From the NCBI GenBank assembly GCA_030272155.1, contig CP126198.1:2294001-2358000 (forward strand): DNA of 64,000 nt, read 5' to 3'. Within the stretch, counting starts at the first letter, position 1; each line of letters opens with the position of its first letter. Both the position numbers and the translations under genes were made by a program. A model generated the notes under the pieces. The model was not told the DNA's origin. It did not search any database and saw only the letters and a program-made list of their open reading frames with translations. Shown piece by piece: positions 52,718-62,824 of this stretch. Origin of the DNA: Tetradesmus obliquus. Lineage: Eukaryota; Chlorophyta; Chlorophyceae; Sphaeropleales; Scenedesmaceae.

Positions 52718-53843
52718 TGCTGTGCCGCAGGGTGTTGCTGCTTGATGCAGTATATTGCAACAATCTCAAGGTTGAAGCACGTATGGATGAACAAATTGGT
52801 GTAAACCAAAAGCAGCTGTCTTATGGCTTTACAGCTGGAGCAGCAATCTTGGCGACAATCAACGGATGTGGCGGCTTACCGCTCTCCCTCAAGTGCGTGC
52901 GGACACGCTAGTAGCACATGTTGCGGCAGCAGTGCAACCTACCTTGCATTACTGTGGGCGGAACCAGAGTGCGTGTGTAGCTTGCCACATATGTGCTATC
53001 AGGGGCGAGGTGGGGTGCCCCAATGATGTTGAGCAGCCCAGATGTGTGCACCTAGGCAGGCAGCAGCAGGCAGCAGCAGGCAGCAGCAGGCAGCAGCAGG
53101 CAGCAGGCAGCAACAGCAGGCGGCAGCAGGCGGCAGCACGCTGGGTATGGCTGAAGGATAGCAGCGGAGTTGATGCTTATGCGACTGAACAGCTTGCGAG
53201 CAACTGGTTGAGCAACCATAACTGCAGCATGTGCTCTGTCTGACCAGCCACATGTCTATCTGTACTTTTAAATGAATTGCAGCGCAAACAACACATGTTT
53301 TGGGTGGCATGCATCACTACAGCATTGCATGCTGCTGGCAGCAGCAGCTCTGCAGCGATTTCAAATTGCCCACCCACACCGTTTGTTTTCAGGCACAGCA
53401 CTATATCGGGATCGCTGCAGCGCTGCAGGGAGCGTACGCCCCACAGCAGCCCCATCGCAAAAGCCACGGTAATGCCAGGAGGCAGGCGAGTGTGGCCATG
53501 TCTGGCCTAATCAGCACAGCAATGTCAGCCAGCCTCAGCCCCGCCCAATCAGGCGCTTGGCACCGCCCACCAGCCAGCATTGAAACCGCGCACGCGTGCA
53601 CTACAGCGGGACCGCTTCTAGCGATCGCACTGCAAACACGTATGCGTGCCACAATGCCGGCTGCTGCGCGGTGCAAAGGACTTGCTTGGCCGGGACCGAG
53701 GCCAGCCGCCACTGCATGCACAGCCACTGCCCGTCTCCCAGCTGGCTTTGCCCTGTAGTTGCCATGCCTGGTTCTGCTGTTATTACATTCAAACGCATGC
53801 CACGGCGTCCAATGACAACTCTTTGTTGCTGAGTGGCAGCTAA
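52718..53843. other. Region between hydroxylase and propeller gene
   Basis: This probably holds the missing 5' exon of the hydroxylase. A candidate on the minus strand is near 53400-53490, where ATG opens MATLACLLALPWLLRWG, a signal-like hydrophobic start. No splice join to 52717 could be fixed. GATTGGGCGGGGC on the minus strand near 53545 is CCAAT- and GC-box-like. Nothing else is supported. Confidence 0.35.
53050..53140. repeat. (GCAGCAGCAG)n tandem repeat
   Basis: CAGGCAGCAG-type units repeat about eight times upstream of the hydroxylase gene. Confidence 0.85.
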
Positions 53844-55995
53844 CTAGACGATCATGTACATATAACGTTGCTGCAACTCATCAGGGGCATCGAACAACTG
53901 GCTATGAACATCTGTGGGCCCTATGTGACAGACACTGCATGAAACATGGGCGCGAGAGACACAATACAAGAATAGAAAAAGAAAACAACACAAAAACACA
54001 GTGCCTGTCACGCACCACTCTCCTCCACAGCAGCTTGTTCCTCATGAGGTCAAAGGCGGCCAGCTCGCCATGGCTGTCAGCACTGTCACGCACAGACCTG
54101 AAGAAACAGCAGCAGCAGCAGCAGCAGCAGCGTAGCAAGCAGCAGCGGCATGAAAATAACACTGGTGATATGCCACTGGCAGGTGTGTGCAGGTGCCCTG
54201 AGGCAAGCTTGCACTGCTCAGCACCTAAAGCTACGCAGCCCCAGACTGTGTATGATTCCAAATTATGCTGCCTCTCATGTCAAAACCAAGTACGCCACAG
54301 GGGAAATCCACACCCCTCACTCTGAGGTGCAAACCTCTCAAACCCGTCCTCTGTACCAAGCTCTCAGACCCTCTCAGAGCAGGACCCACAAGGAACTACG
54401 CCCTCCATGAAACAGGCTGCCTGCCCACCTGTGGCTCCAGGTGGTGATGCCAAAGTAGGCAATATCATCCAGCACGGCAAGGCCCTTCAGGAACTTGCCC
54501 TCCTCTGGCACCTGGCACAACCACAGCAGCAATACATGCAGCGTGTCGGCAACAATGCAATCATTTTGCTTTGTGGTCCAGCACTGCCAGGCCCTTCAGG
54601 AACTTGCCCTCCTCTGGCACCTGCACGCAACACGGCATGGAGTGCATGCACTGAGCCGGCACCACAATGGAGTGCATGGACTGTGCCGGCACCACAATGC
54701 TGCTATGTCGTAAGCAAAGTGTGGTAGCACTACAGGTGTGCACATGCACAAGTGTATGAAGGGATCCAGGCCGAGCAGCGCTGCATTGTCAGAGTCAAGC
54801 ATGATTATCGTCTGCTGCTGCCACCCCGGCCTGCCGGGCGGAGCCATTCTACAAAACGAATTTTTCAGCGCACTTTCCCTGCATGCACCTGCACTGTGCA
54901 GCTCTTTGCTTGCATCCCACACTTGACCAAAACCTACAACAGCGTCACACCAGGCCAGCCTCACCTGCCACAGCTCCACCTCATCACCAGTGGCAGGGTC
55001 CAAACTGACTAGCGCAGCATTGTCAGAGTCCAACAGAATGAGCTGCTGCTGCCCCTGCCTGCCCCAAGCCACCAGGCCATGTGCCTTGCTGCCAATGTTG
55101 CGGATGCGGGACACCTCATGGGGAGGGCTGGAAGGGCCCACATAAACTTTGACCAGGTCACTCTGCGGCATGGCAGTGCAGTTGGTTGTTGTTCAGATGG
55201 GGTTTCAGGTGTTGCGGATGCGACAGACTTCATGGAGAGGGCTGGCAGGGCCCACAAACACTTGACCAGGTCACTCTGCACATCAGCAGTAATGCAAGGT
55301 GTTACATCAAGGGGTGTGTCAGGCGCTACATGTACAGGCTGTCGGCTGGCAGGAGGGCAGCAAATTGTGTTTGTGTGTCGTATACTTGACAGCAATGGCA
55401 TCTCTAAGTAACGTTTGCGTAGACCTGCTGACATATCGAAGCGCCGCGACAGGAATGCAAAGGCAAATGTTGTACAAGGACCTCAGAAGTGCTGCCTGTC
55501 TACAGCCACTCACTGGGCCCAGGTTGTGCAGCATCACCCACAGATGATCATCGTCAGCAGCAGCCAGTGTGTTGGGGTGGTCTGCCTCGCTGAACAGGTG
55601 CATCTTGCGCAGCTGCAGGCAACGGGGCAGGCAGCAGGCAGCAGGTCAACGTTTGCACGCAACTGCACTCTGTTCACGCAGGCGCATTGTGTGCAGCAGC
55701 TTCTGCTAAGTGAGCTGAAAGTATGTGCACACTGCTGTTTACCACTGTCGCGTCAATACCCAATAGCAAAGTGTGCATGTCCAGACAGCAGATGCCCCAG
55801 CCAACTGGCAGACACAGCCGTGCAAGACATGGCTGCCATCATTCTTCATTGCAACAGCTGCTGCTGATGGTGATGCCTACTGCGGTTTCCTCAATCACGC
55901 ACCAGTTTCATGCCTGGGTATGACAGCTCCAGTATGGAGCCGTCTCCTGTGCTGCACACATACACGCGCTCACCCATGCGGATCTGCACCGACGC

Positions 55996-56045
<50 letters not shown>

Positions 56046-57565
56046 CCAGCAGAAGCCTGTCAGTCTATGAGCACTGCCCTGCCCTGCAGTCAGCAGTAAC
56101 GTACTGCTGCCTCTGTTGTTTGGCAACAGGGCTTGCTGCTGCATGACATACACACAAACCAGCTGGCTGCCGGCAACATAAATCAATTGGCCTTGGGCAC
56201 GGCCATGGCATGCAGGGCGATCATATGCTTTCAGGTGTCACATGCTGCCACATCAGCAGCAGCACCGCCTCACCGCATCGTGAGTGAAGCGAGTAGGCAG
56301 CTGCACACGCGCCAGCTCCATCCCTGCAGCCAGGGCAGCCGCCGCCAACAAGTTAACAATCATCACCACATTGGCATGCACAGGTGGTTGAAGCTGGGTG
56401 GCCTGTACAACGTGTCATTGCATGCATTGTGATGGACGTGCTGCGGTGGTGCAAACTGCGGTGACAATACCTTCTATTAGGCTGCTTGGGCTTACAAGCA
56501 AAAGCAGTCGCTGCGGCCGATGTGCCGGCTGTTGTTTTGGGCTGTCAGGCCTCCAGATGCAATTGTGACATGTTATGTTGGGCATCGCACCTGTGTCTGC
56601 GTCAAACTGCACCAGGTGCTCCTGCTCGCTGGTGGGCCGCCAGTTGTGGGGCCGCAGCACGTTCCACAGCGTGCGGGGGTGGCCGGCCACAGGCTCCCCA
56701 GGGAACATACCATAATGCACACCCTGCAGCAGCAGCAGCAGCACCAGCAGCAGCAGCAGCAGCAGCACCAGCAGCAGCAGCACCACCACCAGCAGCAGCA
56801 GTGGGTTGTCACAACCTCCTGGCAGGAAGTTAGGCTAGCGCTGTTCACGCTGTGGGTGTGTACAGGTGCAACAAAGACAGGTCTTTCAAGCGCAGTACGC
56901 TGTACATAGCAGCAACTACTGTGCTTGCAGCCTGAGCTGCAACTCCCCAATAGCCTGCAACAGCAGGGTGGCTTGGCCGCGTATTGTATGGTGCCTCACC
57001 TCTCCCCTGTGCAGCTCCTCCATGGTGTCATACTACTGTGCTGACGGTAAGCAATGCGAATATAGCACCATGTCAGCCGGCAACAGCTATGTGTGTTGCC
57101 GCCTTACCTCTCCCCTGTGCAGCTCCTCCATGGTGTCATACTGCGGGTAGTACCAGGCCAGCACCTGCAGCGCCAGACACAAACAGCAGTTTGCACAATC
57201 AGCCAGTAAGTACTACTTATGTAGTACACACCAGGGAGGCACCTCTCAGGATCATCTAAGCAGCATTTCCTAGATGCAAAGCACTGCACAGAAAAGTGTC
57301 AGGTTGCTGCGCGTAGTACCAAGCCAGCACTTGCAGGGCCAGACACACACAGCACACACGCCTTGGCAACATGTATGCACAGTCATTCGGTAACAGCTCC
57401 AGGAGATAATCACTCAAGAGAACCGCAGAATTACTGTCTGCATGCAGGGCGCGGTAGGTGGATGCTGGCGCACACAATCAGCAGGCCTCTCAGCACTCAC
57501 GTTGTGTGTAGCCAGCAGCAAGCGGTGCGGCACAACCTCGGACAGCCTGCCAGACTGCTGCTGCA

Positions 57566-57598
<33 letters not shown>

Positions 57599-57955
57599 GC
57601 AGGCCGGCTCTGGGTGGTGAGGTGTCGATTGCCACATTCAGCGCCTCGTGCACAGTCATCATTGCCAGGGTTGCTGTGGTGATGGCTAGGGCCATGACAG
57701 CCAAAAAGGCAGGCTTCTGGCCCAGCTGCAGGGTGAAACGTAACACAATGATTGAGTATGTTGAGTGATATTGCTATGGTGGGGGGAATGTGCTGTTGGG
57801 TGCGGGGGGTTTCGTGCCAGCACTGCTGTGGTGATGGCTAGGGCCATAACAGCGAGGATTGCAGGCTTCTGGCCAAGCTGCAGCACAACATCAGTTGGGT
57901 AGATGAGTTGACGTTCAGCACCGCGTTGAATGGTTGCATCTACTTGTTGTGGCAT
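53844..57955 (-). CDS. Membrane-anchored beta-propeller-like protein, unknown function
   Basis: I do not know the family name. Exons in order: a piece with a membrane segment (FLAVMALAITTATLAMMTV, 57501-57725), 57108-57164 (VLAWYYPQYDTMEELHRGE), 56591-56723 (MFPGEPVAGHPRTLWNVLRPHNWRP...EHLVQFDADT), about 56272-56332 (ELARVQLPTRFTHDAVR), about 55909-55993 (RMGERVYVCSTGDGSILEL), about 55517-55618 (ADHPNTLAAADDDHLWVMLHNLG), about 54965-55167 (SKAHGLVAWG...LILLDSDNAALVSLDPATG), about 54433-54513 (FLKGLAVLDDIAYFGITTW) and about 54008-54099 (SHGELAAFDLMRNKLLWRR). The last exon may end at TAG 53844. The recurring H-x-V...D-x-x-T/G...G-x-x-V pattern is that of a beta-propeller with an N-terminal transmembrane anchor. 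ATG 57955 (MPQQVDATIQRGAERQLIY) is one possible start. Confidence 0.6.
54477..54625 (-). repeat. Duplicated 5' edge of propeller exon 54433-54513
   Basis: PEEGKFLKGLAVLD with acceptor occurs at 54479-54513 and again at 54586-54622, about 108 bp apart. The flanking GCAGCATTGTGG-type sequence is not shared. Confidence 0.9.
55075..55285 (-). repeat. Duplicated 5' edge of propeller exon 54965-55167
   Basis: DLVKV(Y)VGPS.P.HEV.RIRN occurs at 55090-55165 and 55205-55278, about 113 bp apart. The upstream copy has frame changes. Confidence 0.9.
55998..56045 (-). repeat. (CTG)16 tract close to a propeller-gene acceptor
   Basis: An uninterrupted CTG tract on the coding strand ends a few bases before the TGCAG|ATCCGC acceptor of the RMGERVYVC exon. 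A second CTG/CTGGTG-rich tract abuts the acceptor at 56723. Confidence 0.9.
56995..57345 (-). repeat. Three copies of propeller exon 57108-57164 or its edges
   Basis: The donor side (MEELHRGE) recurs at 56995-57025. The acceptor side (LALQVLAWYY) recurs at 57308-57350. The full exon is between them. Both ends again have outward relics. Confidence 0.9.
57570..57596 (-). repeat. (CAG)n coding for poly-Gln in propeller protein
   Basis: About nine CAG codons on the coding strand, in the exon that follows the membrane segment. Confidence 0.85.
57690..57890 (-). repeat. Duplicated 5' edge of the propeller membrane exon
   Basis: LGQKPAFLAVMALAITTATLA with acceptor (57673-57725) recurs as LGQKPAILAVMALAITTAVLA at 57830-57882, about 155 bp upstream in the gene. 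Confidence 0.93.
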
Positions 57956-58000
57956 CTACGTCACCCACGCAGCAGCACACATGCGCCTGGCACGTGCATT

Positions 58001-58101
58001 GCAGGGTGCGTACTGCTTTTCAAAATTGGCTCATACCGTTTAATGCATTGACTAGCGGCTGTCCATCTGCGGGAGATTTTGAAAAGCAGTACGCACCCTG
58101 C
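58001..58101. repeat. Perfect 26 bp inverted repeat with 49-base loop
   Basis: 58001-58026 (GCAGGGTGCGTACTGC...) is the exact reverse complement of 58076-58101. Transcribed from either strand, it would fold into a 26-pair stem. It is not inside a supported exon. It could be a small-RNA precursor, a young foldback element or the footprint of a fold-back duplication. Confidence 0.92.
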
Positions 58102-60224
58102 AGAGCATGGCATGCTTCCAAATCTACAAGGGAGCCGTACGGCTGGCAGCAGGCATGTGCTGTATGTGTGTGGCCAGTATTGTACTGCATGACGCAAGAT
58201 GCAGCGGCTCACCCGCAGAACCTGCTGCAGCTGTCGCCTTATCCTGTGCCGCAGCGGTTTGACCTTGTCTGCGCCATAGTCAACCTGTCCAGGTGGCTCT
58301 GCTGGGATAGTCCAGCTGTCGCTGCCATGGGTGCGGTGCAGGTGAGCTGAAATGACTGATGCTGTTGCCATTGTCTTCCAGGAACAAGCAGCGTCAGCGT
58401 CAGCGTCAGCAGCAGCAGCAGCAGCAGCAGCAGCTGGGGCTCTGTCTGCGTGCAGTGCTGCTGCAGCTAAGTGGACAGGGGTGGCAGCACAGAGCGCGAG
58501 CAGTGCAGGAGGAGCAGAGCTCAACGCTGTATGAAAGTTTTCAGTGAGTTAGTTTGCTTTTCGAGTGAGAATCGCACGTTGCAGGCCGGTTTTGGTTCAC
58601 GACGGAAGCCGTTGTGTCGCTCAGTTGCAGTGCAACAGGCTACGCAGCAGCCACATCATCGATACGCATATGCACAACAGAAAAGATCGCTACCCACGTG
58701 CCTTTGTGGTCAATGATCAGCGCGTGTGTGGCCATTACGTGCAGCTTGCAGGAAGTTCTGCCTGTCCAAGCGTTGGACAAGTTGAAGATCATGGCACCCT
58801 GGTAGCTGTCGAACTTCGAAGATCTAAAGCAAATTCACGGGGTTGTATTCAAATATTGATTGTTGACATTACATTGTCAGGCTGTGCTTGACCGGCTGTG
58901 CGGAATTCGAAGTCACGATATGGAGGGTGGTTGTTGACCCACATCAACCACCCGTGGAGGGTGGTTGTTGACCCACATCAACCACCCGGTGCACACAACG
59001 AGAGACGTGATTACGTGGCTGTCTCCTGGTGCTGTTTGCAACATGAGGCAGTTGTACATACAAGGGCCACACAGGTGCGATGCGCACCAGTCTTATTGCA
59101 GTGACCGCCCAAGCAACATCATTGGTGCGGTGGTACCGCAGGTGCCACATGCCCAGTGGGCAATAACCCCATCAAGCAAGTAACCAAGGTGCAAGTGAAA
59201 GTCGAAGACATCAGCCATCTTTTGTTGAAAGCACTTTACAGGTTGCAGGGACCGTCCCTTCGAAGTGACAGCCCTGAAATGCATGGAAAGCAACAAGATG
59301 CCAGCAGTGCTGCATGCGGCAGCAGTACGCATCGCACTGCAAGCACCTGTCACCGGTGATCATGCAACGAATTGCAGCCCATTTGAACTATAATCATGGC
59401 CAAGCACCGGCTACGCGCAGAGGCACGCACCATGCACCATCGGCGCTGAAGAACAAGGTGCACTGCTGCAGACCTTGCACACAACCACGCACACAAAGCT
59501 CGACAAATCGACAGAGAAGCGTCCTGCAGCAGCCGCCGCTGCACCGCATCCCTGCTGGCATAGCTAGTACCCTGTTGCTGGTGCCCTGTCGGTGCTCTGC
59601 AGGCCGCGCCTGCCATGCAGCCGATGTCACTGCCGCCGCTGCTGCTGTAGTAAGCTGCAGAGTTGCGCCTGGCCCAGCTGCTCAGCCGAGCTGCCGCTGC
59701 ATGTGCCGCTGCATTCGCTGCCCACGGCACCCATCACCCACAGCTGCTGCTGCTGCAACAAGTCGACACCGGTGCAGCATACAGCACAACAAGAGTAACA
59801 TCCAGCTGCTGCACTGCTTGCAGCAGCGGCTCCTTCTGCTGCTGCTGATGTTGCTGCTGCAAGCCGTGCACAGCGCTTGCGCGGCTGCTGCTGTTGCTAC
59901 TGCTGCTGGTAATCACCACAGTTTCCAACAGGCGTCGCTCATCCCGCCGCTCCTGCCGCTGCTGTTGCTGATCACAGCAGCTCCCAGCAGGCGCCGTGCA
60001 CCCTGCTGCTGCTGCTGCTTGTGGTGGTCACAGCAGCTCCTACATGTGGCGCACACCCTGCTGCCGCCGCTGCTGCTGCTGCAGCTGCTGCTGCTGGTGG
60101 TGGGTACAGCAGCTCCCAGCAACTGCCGCGCACCCTGCCACTGCTGCTGCTGCTCAACCTGCTGCTGCTACTCACCCTGCTGCTACTGATCTCCCTGCTG
60201 CTACTGCTTGCCTGCTTTGCTTGC
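58102..60224. other. Stretch without a supported gene
   Basis: No domain-bearing frame. It includes CAG-rich and CTG-rich segments (58400-58430, and 59815-60195 with many near-repeats of CTGCTGCTG...CACAGCAGCTCC). The 3' UTR of the transporter must lie at its right end. A plus-strand frame at 58565-58891 has no low complexity but no recognised family either. Confidence 0.45.
58921..58988. repeat. Two exact 34 bp tandem units, each a hairpin
   Basis: 58921-58954 and 58955-58988 are identical. Within each, GGGTGGTTG pairs with CAACCACCC around TTGACCCACAT. It is outside any supported gene. Confidence 0.93.
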
Positions 60225-60400
60225 CTCACCCAGCTTGATCTGCAGGTATCATACGATGCCTGCCATGGCGCAGCCCAGTCCTGCTGCCGCTGCTGCTGCT
60301 GCTGCCGCTGCTGCTACTGCTTGCCTGCCTTACTCGCCTCGCCCAGCTTGATCTGCGAGTACCACACTATCCCCGCCATGGCGCAGCCCAGTCCTGCGAG
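60225..60400 (-). repeat. Duplicated 3' end of the transporter coding sequence
   Basis: The sequence for the last ~25 codons of the transporter (GLGCAMAGIVWYSQIKLGEA.KAGK) at 60319-60400 recurs at 60205-60285 with substitutions, about 115 bp downstream of the gene and beyond its stop. Exon-edge copying thus also affects an intronless gene. Confidence 0.9.
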
Positions 60401-61591
60401 CTTCTTGGCGCTCATGCTGTCCCCAAACAGCAGCACACCACCTGCCACAATCAGCACCGTCTTCATATGGCCCACCACATTGTATGTTAAGCTGCTGGTG
60501 GCTCCAATGAACAGGAATGTTGACAGTGTAACAACCAGCCCCAGCATAGAGCTCACAATGATCCAGGTTGCAGCTCCAGGTGTTAGGGTATAGCCGAGCA
60601 CCGTGTCGGGTCCCGGGTTGATGAACCCTACTGGCTCCAGTAGCGGAATCATCACTGCCAGTAGCGCCACTGACAGCGGCGCGACTTGGTGCAGCAGCTG
60701 CAGCCCATTCAGCCCAAGCTCCCGCTGCTTGCTGCCTGCCCAGACTTGGTACAGCCCTGTGACACATACGTTGATGGCTGCAACCAGCATGCCTAGGGGC
60801 CGGCTGGACACCTGTGAGTCTGTTACTGTAGCCAGTGTGATGCCGGTTAGCAGCACTGCAATGGATGCCAGGATGCGAGGTGAGGCTGGCTTGCTGTAAA
60901 AGGCCCATTCAATAGCCACCACCACTGGAGTGATGGCTATTTTGCTGATTTGGTAGAAGCCCACTGTGTTGAGCTGTATGCTGAGGTTGTTGAGGACGAT
61001 GAAGCCCACGTACACTGTCGCTACTGGCAGGGATTTGGAGACTGGCACGCGCTTGATTTCAAAAACGCCGACAGCTGCCATGGCAATCATGCCAATGGTG
61101 GTGAAGATGGTGTGTAGCCAAGTCAGCGTGGCTGCAAAGTGGAAGTCGTGCGTGTACAGCACTAGCTTGTTTGCAAACACGATGGCCACCACGCTGCTGA
61201 GGTTGGTCAAACCAAACAGCGTGGCCTTGACCGCGCTACTGCTGCTTGATGGCTGCTGTTGTTGTTGCTGCTGCTTCTGCTGCAACGGCGGACCTGCTGC
61301 TGCGCCTGCTTGCTGCTGCAACTGGCCTAACGGCTGCTTTATGCTGAGTCGTAGCTCATCTTGCTGTTTGCTGTCGGTGCTAGCTGTCACATCGACAGAG
61401 CGATGGTGGCTGGACTTGCTGCTAAGGGAGCTCTCCCTGACCACCTCGGTCTCTACGGGCTGCTGCTGCGACGACTGCAGGACCTCTGCATAACTGGCCT
61501 CCCTGCCTTGAAGCAAAGGCAATTGCTCCCCTCCATCGGCTGCAGAGCTTCCAGGCGGGGCAACCCCCAGCACTCTATCGAACCAGCTCAT
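60314..61591 (-). CDS. Nucleotide-sugar/triose-phosphate-type transporter (DMT superfamily)
   Basis: A single intronless frame of 425 residues from ATG 61591 to TAG 60314. After a ~110-residue soluble N-terminus with Gln runs come about ten hydrophobic segments, starting TLFGLTNLSSVVAIVFANKLV. Family marks are LTWLHTIFTTIGM, FIVLNNLSIQLNTVGFYQISKI, VVAIEWAFY, GSKQRELGLNGLQLLHQVAP and, near the end, YNVVGHMKTVLIVAGGVLLFGD. These fit the plant and algal TPT/NST group that includes Golgi UDP-sugar (UDP-Rha/Gal, UDP-Xyl) transporters. The Lys before TVLI is the usual substrate-site Lys of the family. The exact substrate cannot be told. It is the only full-length gene in the window without introns. 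Confidence 0.93.
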   Translation of the reverse strand: MSWFDRVLGVAPPGSSAADGGEQLPLLQGREASYAEVLQSSQQQPVETEVVRESSLSSKSSHHRSVDVTASTDSKQQDELRLSIKQPLGQLQQQAGAAAGPPLQQKQQQQQQQPSSSSSAVKATLFGLTNLSSVVAIVFANKLVLYTHDFHFAATLTWLHTIFTTIGMIAMAAVGVFEIKRVPVSKSLPVATVYVGFIVLNNLSIQLNTVGFYQISKIAITPVVVAIEWAFYSKPASPRILASIAVLLTGITLATVTDSQVSSRPLGMLVAAINVCVTGLYQVWAGSKQRELGLNGLQLLHQVAPLSVALLAVMIPLLEPVGFINPGPDTVLGYTLTPGAATWIIVSSMLGLVVTLSTFLFIGATSSLTYNVVGHMKTVLIVAGGVLLFGDSMSAKKLAGLGCAMAGIVWYSQIKLGEASKAGKQ

Positions 61592-62529
61592 GCTGCTGCC
61601 TGTGATGCGTCCTGCTCAGCTTCAAGCAAAAAGACTTGTTTGCAGATTAAGAAAGAGGGAAGAAGCGTACAGTACGGAGTGCACAGTAACTGCCACGAGC
61701 AGTTGAGACTTCTCTCTGACAGAAACGGGACGTATAGTGATTGCAAGGTGCGAGCCTAACACTACGTGCTGATCACTCCTGAGTTCATGGAGGCATGGAG
61801 GTCTGGCAGGATGTGGTCTGGCAGGATGTAACACGTACGGAGTGTCACTCACTCGATTTCAAAGTGGTAGTCAGCCCTTCTGCATAAAACCAAGCAGATA
61901 AGCTCAAATCACCAACACAGGCATCCAGCAGTGCAGGCTACGGCTGACACACCTAGTATCCAGGCAACACACACAACTCCAGCACACCAGCCTGACTAGG
62001 GTTGTTCTGTTCAGCAGAGCTGATGACAACACCTGCCAGCATGCCAAGCAGAGCACGCATCATGCACGGAGTGATATTGCGCTGCTGTACACAGATATAG
62101 TCGCTCAGACCACAACCAACAACAGCCCGTGCAGCCGCCTGCAGGGTGCAAAGCTTATAATTGTTCAGCTTGCAAGCTGGCGTATCCAACATCACGGCGT
62201 GCACATGCAGCAGCAACATCACAAAGCAGCATAACACATGGCCAGGTACAACAGCCTGCAGCAACGCAAGAAAACTCACACCTTGACTTTGCTGGCTTGC
62301 TGTGCTAGGCACGCGCTAGGCCCAGCACAGCACAAGTGTAACTTTGATGTACTGCCACTGGCACTCGTCCTGCCACCCTAGCGCTGTAGGCACAGAAAAT
62401 CTGTAACAGAAAGCCAGGCTCATCAAACATGTCAGGGCTGCCAACAGCAAACAAACTACCACCCCTGGCTCCTGGCAAGTCACTGCATACCCAGCCTGCT
62501 GACTCTGCACATCTACAGTTCATCCTGAA
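61592..62529. other. Intergenic stretch right of the transporter
   Basis: It holds the transporter promoter on its left side. There is a small direct repeat of GTCTGGCAGGATGT (61801-61828). No gene is supported. Confidence 0.5.
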
Positions 62530-62702
62530 CAGATGCTAGGCTGCCTGCTGACTAAACGAGTTGAGTCACAATGCCCCCTCACCACCAGCTTCCTGCAAGG
62601 CATCATGCCAAGATTGCCTACCAGATGCTATGCTGCCTGCTGACTTGTTGTGCTGAGTCACAATGCCTCCTAACCACCAGCTTTCCTGCAAGGCATCATG
62701 CC
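62530..62702 (-). repeat. Tandem duplication at the zinc-finger gene stop
   Basis: Two units of about 80 bp (62530-62609 and 62624-62702) share CAGATGCTA.GCTGCCTGCTGAC, GAGTCACAATGCC and CAAGGCATCATGCC. The right one overlaps the stop region of the zinc-finger gene, so the left one is a copy of its 3' end and UTR. Confidence 0.92.
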
Positions 62703-62792
62703 GGCCTCTGAGAGCTGCACATCGCACAGAACAGAAACTCCGCCTCCGCCCCAGCATGCTCATACGTGCACACGCTGCACGACCACGGCCCA

Positions 62793-62824
<32 letters not shown>

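Noticed and set aside
59881-60195. Poly-Leu membrane protein on the plus strand
   Set aside because: It is a CTG-rich low-complexity region with no start, domain or splice context. It is the downstream flank of the transporter.
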